Shown: piece by piece, positions 35,001 to 50,000 of the stretch
How the letters are laid out: every line of letters begins with the position of its first letter
How positions within the stretch are numbered: position 1 is the first letter of the stretch
Notes under the pieces: generated by a model
Database searches by the model: none
What the model saw: the letters and a program-made list of their open reading frames with translations, nothing else
What the model was told of the DNA's origin: nothing
Assembly: GCA_949987565.1 (NCBI GenBank)
Contig: OX465111.1
Location: 6,428,967 to 6,492,966 of the forward strand
DNA length: 64,000 nucleotides
Reading direction: 5' to 3'
Source of the DNA: Luidia sarsii
Taxonomy: Eukaryota; Echinodermata; Asteroidea; Paxillosida; Luidiidae
Position numbers and translations under genes: made by a program

Positions 35001-38000
35001 GCGTTCATGTAGACGGGGTCAAATTGGTCTATAAACTCGGTGTTTGTGCCGACATCTCGCATGTTGTCACTTCTGGGAGTGTGTGTGTGGCTCTGCGACA
35101 ACCATTCACTCCGCATTTCAGGCGGCATCTGCTCTGCCCATAATCAGAAGACTGATAAACTTGGCCACGGATTACTCACTTATTGTCTTGTAGGCCTACA
35201 CATTGAAAACTACTGCGTGGGCAATTCCCTAGAAAGTTTGTATTCATTTTGAGGCATGTTGGGCATGGGTCTCATAACGTATTGCATTGGTTTCAGCCGG
35301 CAAACTTGACATTTCATGAATGCACAGCAACAATAGCGGCTGTCCGGTCGTACATTGCGCAGTGGCAGCAAAGTCGCTTGTGACTTGGCTAACGTGGTTG
35401 AATGCTTCTGGCTGGCACCCTCTCCCCGGTAAAGTTAGTTGACTATTTAGGGAGGCTGCCATCTAAGGGCTGGATAGCTCAGGTGGTAAGAGCGCTGGAA
35501 CGCAAAACCAGAGGTCTTGGGTTCCATGTCCTTGTCCAGTCAAAGTTTTCTTTGCCATTTTTGGAAAGGAAGTGCGTAATTTCTTGACTGTTTGGACTTA
35601 AAACAAGTCACTACTTAGAGCATTGTTTTCGTTGACAACAAATGACCTGAAAGTGGATAGGATTTGAAGGTTTACATGTTGGAAGTACAAAGTGGTAGGT
35701 TTGCGGTGACACCATGTAGCACATCTCTTTTGAGTAATATACAAACATGTTGCAAACTTCTTTGGGGACATCTCTTTTGACACGGAGTGTGGATCTAAAA
35801 AGAGTCAGTAACTTTGCAGAACCACACTCAGACCTGAAAGTGTAATCACTTTTTATATTCAGTTGTGAATGTACGACTTTGAAATGACTTTAATGGCAAT
35901 TTTTCTTTCTCGGCCCCTCAGTGGTAAACCATGGTCCAATACTGGTAAGACGTTGCCGGACAAGAACAGCAAGGATGTTGAGAGTTTGACCAAGTATGCC
36001 ATGGAGCGCTGGGAGGTGAGTGAATGCCATCTACGTGTGCCTGGGTAGGAGGTTGAGTCATTGTGTATAAACATGGACTTAGGGGCGCCTCAATTTACCA
36101 TCCACATTGCCGTCCGGCTTGTACCTCAGATTTTGTTACTGGAACCGGAAAATTGCTCACAGATTGGAAATTCTTATGAATTTGTGGGTCATTTGTTCTG
36201 CACAACTGCCTGAGTTGAATTTGCTGTTTTTGCTTTTCATTGTGTCAGAATTGTCAGTGATGGTGTTGTATATGCTCACCTTTTACAGGATTGAAGTACT
36301 TTATGACACTGGAAATGTTATGTTGGCTTCTCATTGTTGATAGGTTGTCATATGTGTGTAGTACAGCAGACTTTTCCCCTAGATTAAAAGGCACAAAATA
36401 TGGTTCATATGACTATGGCCGTTTTTGAAATGAAGGCTTAGGCTTCGGTCATATTTATCTTACTCGGTATAAAATCACAGGCATCTAAAAACAAGCGTTT
36501 GGCCCCAGTTTCTTGGGGAATACCCTGTATTTATCAACCCAACACACTTTCAAATTCGGAAACAAACTACAACCTGGATTTTCAGGTTTTGTCCGACGGA
36601 GACGAAGCCTGAGCCTTGTAAACGGCCTATGTCGCGTGGCATACAAGAGAGCTTGTGGCTCCATTGTGGCTTGCTTCTAGAGCAGCCTGACAGACGTGTA
36701 GTCAGACCTTGCCTCTGTCTTCACTGGGAACCAATTGAGCTGTATTGAAACGACTTGATTGGCAAATATAGGAACTCGACCATTTGATTCAATTATTTTT
36801 TTGCATTTGCTCTCCATTGAAAAATGCACACACAAAAAAAAGGGCCTGCCGTTTTGATTTAAGCAGTACCTTTACCAAAGGCGGAATCGGCCATTGAGAA
36901 AGGTACTGCAAGGATCGAAACGTCAGGCCCTCCTACTCTGCATGCATGGCTCTCTACGAACCCATGGATCAGGCTCGGGCCTTCGTCTCCGTCTGACAAA
37001 AACCTGAAAATACTTGTGGTCTGTCGCCGACTTTGTACAGTAGGTTTTGTGGGTTTGTTAGGTACATCGTTTTCACCAAGAAATTGGGGCCAAACGCTTG
37101 TTTCTAGATGCCAGTGACATTGGAAGATAAATTTGACCAAAGCATAAGCCCGAGTCTATGCCTTCATTTTGTAAACGGCCTGTGAGACACGTTGAAGTGA
37201 GTTAGTGACTGCTGGGCTGGGGGCTAATGGTGACAGGAGAGTTGAGTGAATTGCTTCTTGGTCCTGTTCTTGTTCCCCCCCCCCTCCCCCTCCCAGCTCA
37301 TTCTCCATTACCTGGTGGGCTCCAAAGGCAAGGACAGTGTCTCGCCGGACATAGCCCACGTCCTGGTTCATGCGGGACTTCTCAAAGCGTAAGCAACAAG
37401 TCAATTTGGCCAAGTTTTCTTTGCCAATTTGTTCAATTAAAGCTCAAAAGTTCCCCGTCAGTTTTTCCTTTGTTTGTTGTGGCTTGAATTGAAGAAGATC
37501 AGAAAAGGAAGGTCATCTCACATGGTAAGAGTGCTGGGAAGCAAAACCAGAGGTCTTGGGTTCAAGTCCCAGTCCAGTCAAATTTGTTTCTTCAGAATCT
37601 CAATTTATGGTTGAATGCCTCTGCCTGGCTCCCCCACCTGGGCACCATATCCAAAATGGTTGACTATTTTGAAAGGCTGTCATCAAATGGCTGGAATGGG
37701 ATAGCTCAGGTGGTCAGAGCACTTGGTTCTTTAAACCAAGGGTCCCAGGTTCAAGCCCCGGTCCATTAATTTACTGTAAGACTTACAGCGATTTCTTCCG
37801 CAGTTCATTTACATGTACTGTTCGATTTACACAGTCATGTAGGCCTACATGGCGCTTGTGTTGGGCAATGTAAGCATTGTCATCAGACAGATACTAGACT
37901 GGTTCCGTCGATTTCACGCCATTCATGGTCACTCTGCGTAGCTGAAGTTAGTAGGGATCATATGAATGGTTGTCGCAATTCGCGCATGCATGTACATCGC

Positions 38001-41000
38001 ACGTGGGCAACATGACACGTTGCAGGGGAGAATAACTGCGTGGAATCGTGGATCGTTTCATGGCGTCATAAAGTTGGCAGTCTGAGTGCAAATGTGAACT
38101 AAATTGACAGTAGAGTGAAGGATAAGTTCAGTGCCTTTACCACCATCACTCTTACCACTTCCACCATCACCACCATCAACAGCAGCTAGAACAATAGCAT
38201 TACCACCAACTCCACCATCACCTTCACCACTACCACCTCCACCACCATCAACAGCAGCTAGAACAATAGCATTACCACCAACTCCACCATCACCTTCACC
38301 ACTACCACCTCCACCACCATCAACAGCAACAAGAACACCCTCACCCCAACAGCACTCACTGTCACTGCCAATGCCTTCACACCATGACAGTTGTAATTTT
38401 CATTGCCTACAGAAGCTCCCAGGATCAGACCAGCATAACGCCATGTGGCTTCCAGTTCCTCCTAATGGACACAGCCTCCCAAGTGTGGTTCTTTATGCTT
38501 CAGTATCTGGAGACGGCTGAGGTACGTCAATCCGTTGCCAGCACACTGTTCAACCCATTGCCAGCACACTGTTCAACCTAGCACCAATACCTGCTTTGAA
38601 TAGATGTACACACTTAACAGTTCACTACAAGAGTCTGGCTGTGCACAGATAGTGTGTGTGTATAATGTATGTATAATGAGGTATACCAATGATAATTCAG
38701 TGGATAAATGGAACCCTTAAAAACTGCACAGCTTATCACCAGTACATGTGCCTTATTTGGCCTACATTTATAATTCTCGGCGTATTATCATAGCCCAGGG
38801 TTTTCCCTGTGTATTTAACTGCGAGCTGGCCCACCTCACCACTTTGATGGGCCACATTGGGTATTCGTTTCCCAAAATGCCACCTCAGGGGTCAAAATCA
38901 TGCCCGAAAAAAAGAACCTCAGCCATCACACACTGCAATGACTGCATTAGACTCCTTCCCTGTCAAGCTTACAGGTTTATAATATACCAAACCTGTATTG
39001 CAAATAATTAGGTGGCACCTTGGACTCACACAATTCCAGGGGAAACTTGTGATAACCCCATCTTCACACTGAACAGAGAGGTTTTGTTCACAATTCTAAT
39101 GACTAAGGCCTCTTGTCAAAAAGATCATCGGTCGAGTGCCGGTTGAATTCATCCGACCGATACATTTTCCCCCGATAGAAAGCCGATTGTTCTGGACTCA
39201 TGGGGTGAGAAATACACGATGGCTATCCGGTGGAAACGACATCGGACGGGTCAAATCATCCGATACCCAACCAATGATCTTTTTGACAAGAGGCCTAAGT
39301 GGAAGGTTTACGGTGACACCATGTAACACAGTGTGGCTCTGAAATGAGCCGGTAATGTTTCAGGTAGTGTGTACTCCGCCTGTCCAGTCTTCAGGAGACT
39401 GGAGACAGAGCAGAGTACACACTACCCGAAACTGCCCGAGTTACCGGCTCTTTTTAGAACCACACTCCATTTTAAAAGAGATGTGTTACATGGTGTCACC
39501 GTAAACCTTCCACATGATTGTCATACCACAGTATACTGTCAAATCGGTATACTGTCGCTCCTTAGATATACATGTATATGTATTGATACATAGTAGTTTG
39601 GCATCCGTTAAAACCAAACATTGGTAATGTAACCCTGAGTAAAGTTGTGGGCTACGAGTTTCTGTTTAACAGGAAGTAGTGTGGATTGCCTTGCAAAAAG
39701 CTGACACGTGGGGCGCTCTTTTATGAATCTATGTCTGAATACTGAAATCTGTGCTCTATTATATGTACATGAATTACAAGTTTTTGTTTTGATACAATTT
39801 GAAGGTTGTATGGTGGAAGTACAAAGTAGGCAGGTTGTGGTGACACTGTAAGTCATCTCTTGTGAGATGGGAATTTGGCTCTGAAAAGACCTGAGTTTTG
39901 GGCAGTGTGTACTCAAGCTGTCATTTTTTTTAAATTTTGTGCATTGACATTGAATTGTTATGAAATCATACTCATGTTTTTTCACTTTTTGGTTGTTGTT
40001 TTTCACCCATCCTAGTCCCGCGGTCTTGATCTAGTAGATGCATTGAACTTCCTCTTCCGACTCAGCTTCTCAACTTTTGGAAAGGTGAGTAAACTTGAAA
40101 TCAATTGCAAATCAGTTGAGTTTCTAATGGATAAATCCCTTGGCAAAAGCCCCAACAATGTCCAAATGGTGCCAGGTTTTGCTCACTTGTACATATACTG
40201 TAATATACCCTTATTGATTTATTTCACAGATACATGTATGTTCCCGAAAATCTTTGAAAAAAATGAAGCATTGCTCAAAAAAACCCGTCTGGCAGTCATG
40301 AGTACTGGAAATGGGCCTAGTGAAAAGCGGTTATTGGTGGATCTTTTGTGAGTGAGTATGGTTCGGAAAAGAACCAGATGGTTTCACTGGACATTTCAAA
40401 CAGTGCTCTGTTCATCCTTCAGAGACAGTGACCACCCTCCTGAAGACAAACAGAGCACACTCTTTGGAAACAGTGAAAGAAATCCTCCGGTACTTTTCAG
40501 AGCCACACTCATTCACAAAAGAACAATTCTTTGCATGGTCTTACTGCAAACCTCATGAAATGTGGGGCCCTCAAAATTTACACAGCTCATATATTCTACC
40601 GGTAATCCGCAAGTACTCTGCAATGACTTTGTACCATACATTAATTTATCCTTCAGTCCGCCTAACATTTTTATCCGCTGAGTGAACATTTATGTCCTGA
40701 AAGATCTTGTATTTATCTCTCTCCTTTTCTCTTTTTTTTCTCTTTTTTTTTTTGGGGGGGGGGGGTTGTGTGATTGCAGGACTACTCGTGTGAATCCATG
40801 AGTGAATCTCAGCTCCAGTTTCTGCAACATTTGCGGGAATTAGGCCTCGTCTTTCAGAGGAAGGTAAGCATCACCACGGTAACCAGGGTTCCCCCCTGGG
40901 ATTTCATGGGCGTGAGGTGGCAACCCATTTCTTTTCCTCTGTGAACCATACTGTATGTCAATACATGGATACATGCGCTGCATTCTGCAGAGACTGTACC

Positions 41001-44000
41001 CAAGAATAGTGTTTAACATGTGCACGAAATAAAGCAACTAACAGCATCATATCTCTCCACTTTCTGACTCTTTCCCTTTGATCTTTCTCCCTCTATTACT
41101 TGTATAGCCTCTATATTTAATTGTGTTTGGAAATAACTTTTGTTTTGAATTGAATTGAACTAGAGTAATAGGTTTGCGATGACACTGTAAAATTCTCTCT
41201 TGTGTGAGTATGTGTGGTTCTGAAAAGAACCGGAGGAACTTGACGTTTCAAACAGTATACGATACTCTGTCTTCAGCAGTCTCCTGAAGACATACAGTGT
41301 TTACTTGTTTGAAACGTCAAGTTCCTCCGGTTCCTTTCAGAACCACACATGCTCACAAAAGAGAGAACTTTGCATGGTGTCATCGCAAACCTATTACTCC
41401 TGCTATTCTCACCATGAAAATCTTCAAATCTCATTTGAGTTAACTACCTAATCCCTACCCTACCCCGTGCCCTTTGACCCCACCCTACAAGCTATCCTCT
41501 TTGTCCTTTGGTCTGTCATCCGGGTCCCTGTCGTTCTCCCCTTCCTATTTGTTTCTGTCCTTGTCATTCCGCCTTTGAGAAAGGTCCTGCTTGGATCAAA
41601 ACGTCGGGCGCTCCAAATTTATGAGATTTGCATTTGAGTCACTTTAGTGCGTAAGCAGTTTGCAACATCTGTGCCTATCAACAAAGATAAAGTTTTTGAA
41701 TCGAACATGTGCATATTTTTCTTCTTCTTTTTGTGGTTCCCATTGTCAGCGGAAGAGTATGCGTTATTACCCAACTAGTCTGGCCATCAATCTAGCCTCA
41801 GGTGAGTGTGTTCAGAGGGCATTAAAAACTATGACCATCACTTGGTTATTGGTATGTCTAGTCACTAGACTTCAGCGGCTACAGCAATGGCTACAGTTAA
41901 TGATGGCTGTGTTGTCTGGCAAGGCACCAGCCTAGAGACTATGACCGTCATTTGGTTGAGGCATATCTAGCCGCTAGACTCCCACTGACTGCATTCAAAC
42001 AAGCTTGAGAATGCACAGGAGCATGCATGAGTTACTTTTGAAGGTGCTTGGTGTGGGGAATGTTGTCTGAGATCTGTACTGGACAGGGTGCCTGTGGAAC
42101 TTCAATGATATACCATGATGCGTTTAGTGAGCAAATTACCCATAAGATTTGACATGGTGGAAATACCAAGTCAGGAGACTGCTGACGAACAGGCAGAGTG
42201 CGCAGTACCCGAAACGTTGACTTACCAGCTCTGTGCAGACCCATACTCCTTCTCGTAGTGCTAGCACTTTGTAAATCAGACTCGGTTGTGGTAATTTAGG
42301 GGTTTCAGGTAGGGTTAGGGTGGTTAACCACTTCGCAACGGGGGGGTTTTCAGCGCCGATGACCGCCATACGGGTCAACAGAGCGTGCGATTTGTGGTAA
42401 AGGCAGCGGGCGCATTCCATAGTCTCTCTGGTGACTGCATTGGTTGTGAGGCAGGCCAGCACACTGTCTGCCATAGTAGCACGCAGACCCTCGATCGTTC
42501 ACAATGAAGCCTCACAATAGCGCCAATGTTACCGCTGATCTGACAATTCACGCAGCAACTGACGTCAAAAAAAGGTTCGTCATGATACATATTGATGACA
42601 AGAGTCTTTGTCTACAGTTTGGACAATAGCGGCATCCACATTTTGAAACTCACTACGCATGCAAAGTGGCTTCCCGGCTCGAAGGGGTTAATTGTGTGTT
42701 GTATCACGGCATTAACAGTCGTGAGGGATGAGATTTCAAAGTGGCCTCCGTGATCCTTAATGTGTTAGTGCACAATCTTAAGAGGGCCTCTGGTCTACAA
42801 GTTTTACTTTCTTGAGACCCCCTCCAGTTATTTTTCATCAGTCAGCTCTTCTACTTTATATAATGTATCACTTGATTGAATAACTGAAGAATAAACTGAT
42901 ACTGATACTTCCACTGCTAAGCCCGAAAATTCTCGGGATACACCTACCCACAACTACGGTACTGTGCCCAAGATTTCTCGGGCTAATAAGTAATAGTGCA
43001 ATGGCTTGCTGCCCTCTGGTTCAAGCAATTGGAATAATTGTGCTGTGCACAATGAAGCTACGTCCGTCGGCTAACGCAGCGAAATCATATTTTAGGTTGG
43101 TTGCCGCTGTTGCAGTGCAAGGGTAACGGCGCAACAGATGCAGCAGTGACAGCGCTAACTGTTGACCTAACCCACTCTGTCCCAACTGCACCTCTCCCGT
43201 GCACAGGCGTGAGCAACGTGGGCGGAGACAGTCATCGGCAGGGCTTCCTGGTGGTTGAGACCAACTACCGCGTCTACGCCTACACCGAGTCAGACCTGCA
43301 GGTGGAGATCCTGGGACTCTTCACCCAGATGCTCTACAGGTCAGTGCTGAGATGTGGGGAGGTTGGGACACCAGTGCACAATGGCTGATCTATAACTTCC
43401 CTTCACTGTAAGAAGAACTGTCTCAAATACTTACATGATCGTTGTCAGTTTGTATTCTTCAAGGCTCGGTGTATAAGCCACCTGGTATATAATGAAGCAA
43501 ACTCAATGTATAAACCCACGGTTTGTATTCCGAAAAATTAGGGTAAAGAAAAAGCACCACAAACCCTGACAATATCCTGGGGTCAACCCTGCAAAAGAGA
43601 TGTTACACAGTATTGCCGCAAACCTTTCCACTTGGTTCTTCCACAATGCACATCTTTCGGGGGGGGGGGGGACTGTATGAGATTACATAGCTGCCAACCA
43701 TATCTATTTTGGAGGAATCTTTCCTCTTTTGGGGTAAAAATTGATCCCTTTTTACAAGCTCCTGAAAACAGATTCTGACTTTTGGCTTGGAAATACACAT
43801 GTTTTCTTATGTAGTTTGCGCTGTGATTCCTCTTCTTTAGCAGAATTATTCCCAATAGGTTGGCAGCCATGAGGTGATCAGTTATAATGCTGTAGCCAGT
43901 GTTGCCGCATGCTTTTTCTGCCTTGACGGATTCTAACGCTGAATAAGATTTGAAGGTTTTCATCCATGGTGAGGATAGCAGAAGGAGTGATAGGTTTGCG

Positions 44001-47000
44001 GTAACACCATGCAAAATTCTCTTTTGTGAGTATGTGTGGTTCTGAAAAGAACCGCAGGAATTTGACGTTTCAAAGAGTATGCCCTGTACGTCTTCAGGAG
44101 ACTGTTGGATTCCAACTGGAAGTGTAGTGTAGAGAGGGAGATTTGCTCCGTGAAGGGTGAAGGCGGGAACACAGGATGCTGCACTGGATCTTGGGTCTAC
44201 TAATCCAAAGCTGCCCATCCTTCCCATCCCTGTCCATGTCAGGTTTCCCAACATGTCGGTGGGCGCTGTCACCAGGGAGAGTGTCCAGCAAGCAGTGGCC
44301 AACGGCATCACTGCTGATCAGATCCTGCACTATCTACGCACCAACGCACACCCGGAGATGAGGGCTAGGGTGAGTGGATGGACTGGCCACTAGAGGGCAG
44401 GCTTGCACTCTGCCCCGCGGGTCTTTTTCCAGTGCCCATGACCACCACTGCTGGGAGGGGGGAGGGTTGAATAATGTGCCCTTTTCAAAACTCGCTAAAT
44501 GATTCAGAACAATAGATATCCAGTCCAGTCAAAGTTTTCTTTGCAATTATTTTCAATTTGTTAAAAAGTTCCAGTCAGTTTTTCCCTCTTTCTTTCCTTG
44601 GGGGATTAAAAAATGTGCCCTTTTCCAAACTTAAAGTGATATACAAAAATGTTGCAAACTGCTTACTGACTAAAATTACCAAAATGCAAATCTTAAAATT
44701 TAGTGGGCCTGACGTTTCGATCCTAGCAGGACCTTTCTCCAAACTTGGTGAATAATTCAGAACACTAGATATCCATTCCAGTTAAAGTTTTCTTTGCCAT
44801 TTTATGTCAATTTGTTGAAAGGTCCCCAGTCAGTTTTTGCATTGTTTGTTTGCTGCAACCACTTTGTGCGATCCCAGAGCTACCGTAGCCAGGTTGACAA
44901 CAATCGGTCGTTTGCATCTGAATGAAAGCAGGGGTGTGATCCCTGGAGATATACGGCAGTTAATGGTTGAGTTGCTTCTGAATGGCACCCCAACCTGGCA
45001 AAGAGCTGGATAGCTCAGATGGTAAGGGCACTTGTCCAGTCGAAGTTTTCTTTGCCATTTTTTTCAATTTGTTCAAAGGTTCCCAGGTATGTTTTCCCTT
45101 ACAGTACTTGTTTGTCAAGAATAGATATCTGTGAAAGTAATCAATAATCCCTTAACTAAACCGATGTCAATCGTGGCAGGTTTGACTTAGTGCGCAGTGT
45201 ATTCTTTTCAACCTATTCCAGAGATATCTACTATTTCAAATTATTTAGTGGGTTTTGAAACTGGCACATTTTTGAGAAAGAAAAACGGTCATGGGTAATG
45301 GGTAATGGTCTGGTGCAAAGTGGTTAAGCTTGGAAACCTGCTTAGCTTGACAGAAGGTCCTTAATAGGGAGAAAGATTTCAAAAACAAATAAGTAAATGA
45401 AACTGACTGAGAGCTTCAATTATCTAACCATTCTGTTTATCATTGCTGTGACTGGTTATCATTTCTGTGACTGTTTATCATTGCTGCGACTGTTTATCAT
45501 TTCTGTGACTGTTTATCATTGCTGCGACTGTTTATCATTACTGTGACTGTTTATCATTGCTGTGACTTGTTATCATGGCTGCGACTGTTTATCATTACTG
45601 TGACTGTTTATCATTGCTGTGACTTGTTATCATTACTGTGACTGTTTATCATTACTGTGACTGTTTATCATTACTGTGACTGTTTATCATTACTGTGACT
45701 GTTTATCATTGCTGTGGCTGTTTATCATTCCTGTGACTGTTTATCATAAATGTGACTGGTTATCATTACTGTGACTGGTTATCATTGCTGTGACTGTTCA
45801 TCATTGCTGTGACTGGTTATCATTACTGTGACTGTTTATCATAACTGTGACTGGTTATCATTACTGTGACTGGTTATCATTGCTGTGACTGTTTATCATT
45901 GCTGTGACTGTTTATCATTGCTGTGACTGTTTATCATTGCTGTGACTGGTTATCATTGCTGTGACTGTTTATCATTGCTGTGACTGGTTATCATTACTGT
46001 GACTGGTTATCATTGCTGTGACTGTTTATCATTGCTGTGACTGTTTATCATTGCTGTGACTGGTTATCATTGCTGTGACTGTTTATCATTGCTGTGACTG
46101 TTTATCATTACTGTGACTGTTTATCATTGCTGTGACTGTTTATCATTGCTGTGACTGTTTATCATTTATCGTTAGTGTGACTTGTTATCATTGCTGTGAC
46201 TTGTTATCATTGCTGTGACTTGTTATCATTGCTGTGACTGGTTATCATGGCTGTGACTGTTTATCATTACTGTGACTGTTTATCATTGCTGTGACTGGTT
46301 ATCATTGCTGTGACTGTTTATCATTGCTGTTTGCTGTGACTGTTTATCATTACTGTGACTGTTTATCATTACTGTGACTGTTTATCATTGCTGTGACTAT
46401 TTATCGTTAGTGTGACTTGTTATCATTGCTGTGACTTGTTATCATTGATGTGACTGGTTATCATGGCTGTGACTGTTTATCATTACTGTGACTGTTTATC
46501 ATTCCTGTGACTGGTTATCATTGCTGTAACTGTTTATCATTGCTGTGACTGTTTATAATTAGTGGCTTGGTGTGTTTGTTCTGTGCACAGGTTCCTATCA
46601 TCCCTGCCACCCTGAGTGATCAGATCAGACTGTGGGAGCTAGAGAGAGACAGACTATCATTCCAACCAGGTTAGCATGCATGCATGCATGCATGTCTGTC
46701 TGTCTGTCTGTCTTTTGCTTTTGCTACTTTATGGTTTTTAAATTTTAGCCTTATGGTCTCTCTCTGTCTGTCTATTTGGCTGTTCATTTACCTGTGCATC
46801 TGTTTGCCTTTCTTACCCTCTGTCCATCTCTCCCTCTTTGGCAATCTGCCCACAGGTCTGCCTGTCTGGCTATCAATCTATGGTCATCTATCCATCTGTC
46901 TGTCTGTCTGTCTGTCTAAATATCAATCTATGGTCATCTAGCCATCTGTCTGTCTGTCTGTCTGTCTGTCTAGCTATCAATCTATGGTCATCTATCCATC

Positions 47001-50000
47001 TGTCTGTCTGTCTGTCTGTCTGTCTAGCTATCAATCTTTGGTCATCTGTCCATCTGTATGTCTGTCTTGCTATCAATCTATGGTCATCTGTCCATCTGTC
47101 TGTCTGTCTTGCTATCAATCTATGGTCATCTGTCCATCTGTCTGTCTATCTTGCTATCAATCTATGGTCATCTGTTCATCTGCCTGTCTTGCTATCTATC
47201 TGTGGTCATCTGTTCATCTGTCTGTCTTGCAATCAATCTATGGTCATCCGTCCATCTGACTGTCTTGCCATCAATCTATGGTCATCTGTCCATCTGTCTG
47301 TCTTGCTATCTATCTATGGTCATCTGTTCATCTGTCTGTCTTGCTATCTATCTATGGTCATCTGTCCATCTGTCTATCTTGCCATCAATCTATGGTCATC
47401 TGTCCATCTGTCTGTCTTGCTATTTATCTATGGTCATCTGTCCATCTGTCTGTCTTGCTATCAATCTATGGTCATCTGTCCATCTGTCTGTCTTGCTATC
47501 AATCTATGGTCATCTGTCCATCTGTCTATCTTGCTATCAATCTATGGTCATCTGTCCATCTGTCTGTCTTGCTATCAATCTATGGTCATCTGTCTATCTG
47601 TCTGTCTTGCTATCAATCTATGGTCATCTGCCCATCTGTCTGTCTTGCAATCAATCTATGGTCATCTGTCCATCTGTCTGTCTGTCTGTCTTGCTATCTA
47701 TGGTCATCTGTCCATCTGTCCATCTGTCTGTCTTGCTATCTATGGTCATCTGTCCATCTGTGTATCTGTCTATCTTGCTACCAATCTATGGTCATCTGTC
47801 CATCTGTCCATCTGTCTGTCTTGCTATCTATGGTCATCTGTCCATCTGTGTATCTGTCTATCTTGCTATCAATCTATGGTCATCTGTCCATCTGTCTGTC
47901 TTGCTATCAATCTATGGTCATCTGTCCATCTGTCTGTCTTGCTATCAATCTATGGTCATCTGTCTGTCTTGCTATCAATCTATGGTCATCTGTCTATCTG
48001 TCTGTCTGTCTTGCCATCAATCTATGGTCATCTGTCCATCTGTCTGTCTTGCTATCAATCTATGGTCATCTGTCCATCTGTCTGTCTTGTCATCAATCTA
48101 TGGTCATCTGTCTATCTGTCTGTCTGTCTTGCCATCAATCTATTGTCATCTGTCCATCTGTCTGTCTTGCTATCAATCTATGGTCATCTGTCTATCTGTC
48201 TGTCTTGCTATCAATCTATGGTCATCTGTTCATCTGTCTGTCTTGCAATCAATCTATGGTCATCTGTCCATCTGTCTATCTTGCTATCAATCTATGGTCA
48301 TCTGTCCATCTGTCTGTCTTGCTATCAATCTATGGTCATCTGTCCATCTGTCCATCTGTCTGTCTTGCTATCTATGGTCATCTGTTCATCTATCTGTCTA
48401 TCTTGCTATCTATGGTCATCTGTCCATCTGTCCATCTGTCCATCTGTCTGTCTTGCTATCTATGGTCATCTGTCCATCTGTCTGTCTTGCTATCTATGGT
48501 CATCTGTCAATCTGTCTGTCTTGCTATCTATGGTCATCTATCCATCTGTCCATCTGTCTGTCTTGCTATCTATGTTCATCTGTCCGTCTGTCCATCTGTC
48601 TGTCTTGCTATCAATCTATGGTCATCTGTCCATCTGTCCATCTGTCTGTCTGTCTTGCTATCAATCTATGGTCATCTGTCCGTCTGTCCATCTGTCTGTC
48701 TTGCTATCTATGGTCATCTGTCCATCTGTCTGTCTGTCTTGCTATCAATCTATGGTCATCTGTCCATCTGTCTGTCTTGCTATCTATCTATGGTCATCTG
48801 TCCATCTGTCTGTCTTGCTATCAATCTATGGTCATCTGTCCATCTGTCTGTCTTGCTATCTATGTTCATCTGTCCGTCTGTCCATCTGTCTGTCTTGCTA
48901 TCAATCTATTGTCATCTGTCCATCTGTCCATCTGTCTGTCTGTCTTGCTATCAATCTATGGTCATCTGTCCATCTGTCTGTCTGTCTTGCTATCAATCTG
49001 GTCATCTGTCCGTCTGTCCATCTGTCTGTCTTGCTATCAATCTATTGTCATCTGTCCATCTGTCCATCTGTCTGTCTGTCTTGCTATCAATCTATGGTCA
49101 TCTGTCCATCTGTCTGTCTGTCTTGCTATCAATCTGGTCATCTGTCCGTCTGTCCATCTGTCTGTCTTGCTATCTATGGTCATCTGTCCATCTGTCTGTC
49201 TGTCTTGCTATCAATCTATGGTCATCTGTCCATCTGTCTGTCTTGCTATCTATCTATGGTCATCTGTCCATCTGTCTGTCTTGCTATCAATCTATGGTCA
49301 TCTGTTCATCTGTCTGTCTTGCTATCAATCTATGGTCATCTGTCCATCTGTCTGTCTTGCCATCAATCTATGGTCATCTTTCCATCTGTCTGTCTTGCCA
49401 TCAATCTATGGTCATCTGTCCATCTGTCTGTCTTGCTATCTATCTATGGTCATCTGTCCATCTGTCTGTCTTGCTATCAATCTATGGTCATCTGTTCATC
49501 TGTCTATCTTGCTATCAATCTATGGTCATCTGTCCATCTGTCTGTCTTGCTATCAATCTGTGGTCATCTGTCCATCTGTCTATCTTGCTATCAATCTATG
49601 GTCATCTGTCCATCTGTCTGTCTTGCTATCTATGGTCATCTATCCATCTGTCCATCTGTCTGTCTTGCTATCTATGTTCATCTGTCCGTCTGTCAATCTG
49701 TCTGTCTTGCTATCAATCTATGGTCATCTGTCCATCTGTCTGTCTGTCTTGCTATCAATCTGGTCATCTGTCCGTCTGTCCATCTGTCTGTCTTGCTATC
49801 TATGGTCATCTGTCCATCTGTCTGTCTGTCTTGCTATTAATCTATGGTCATCTGTCCATCTGTCTGTCTTGCTATATATCTATGGTCATCTGTCCATCTG
49901 TCTGTCTTGCTATCAATCTATGGTCATCTGTTCATCTGTCTGTCTTGCTATCAATCTATGGTCATCTGTCCATCTGTCTGTCTTGCCATCAATCTATGGT

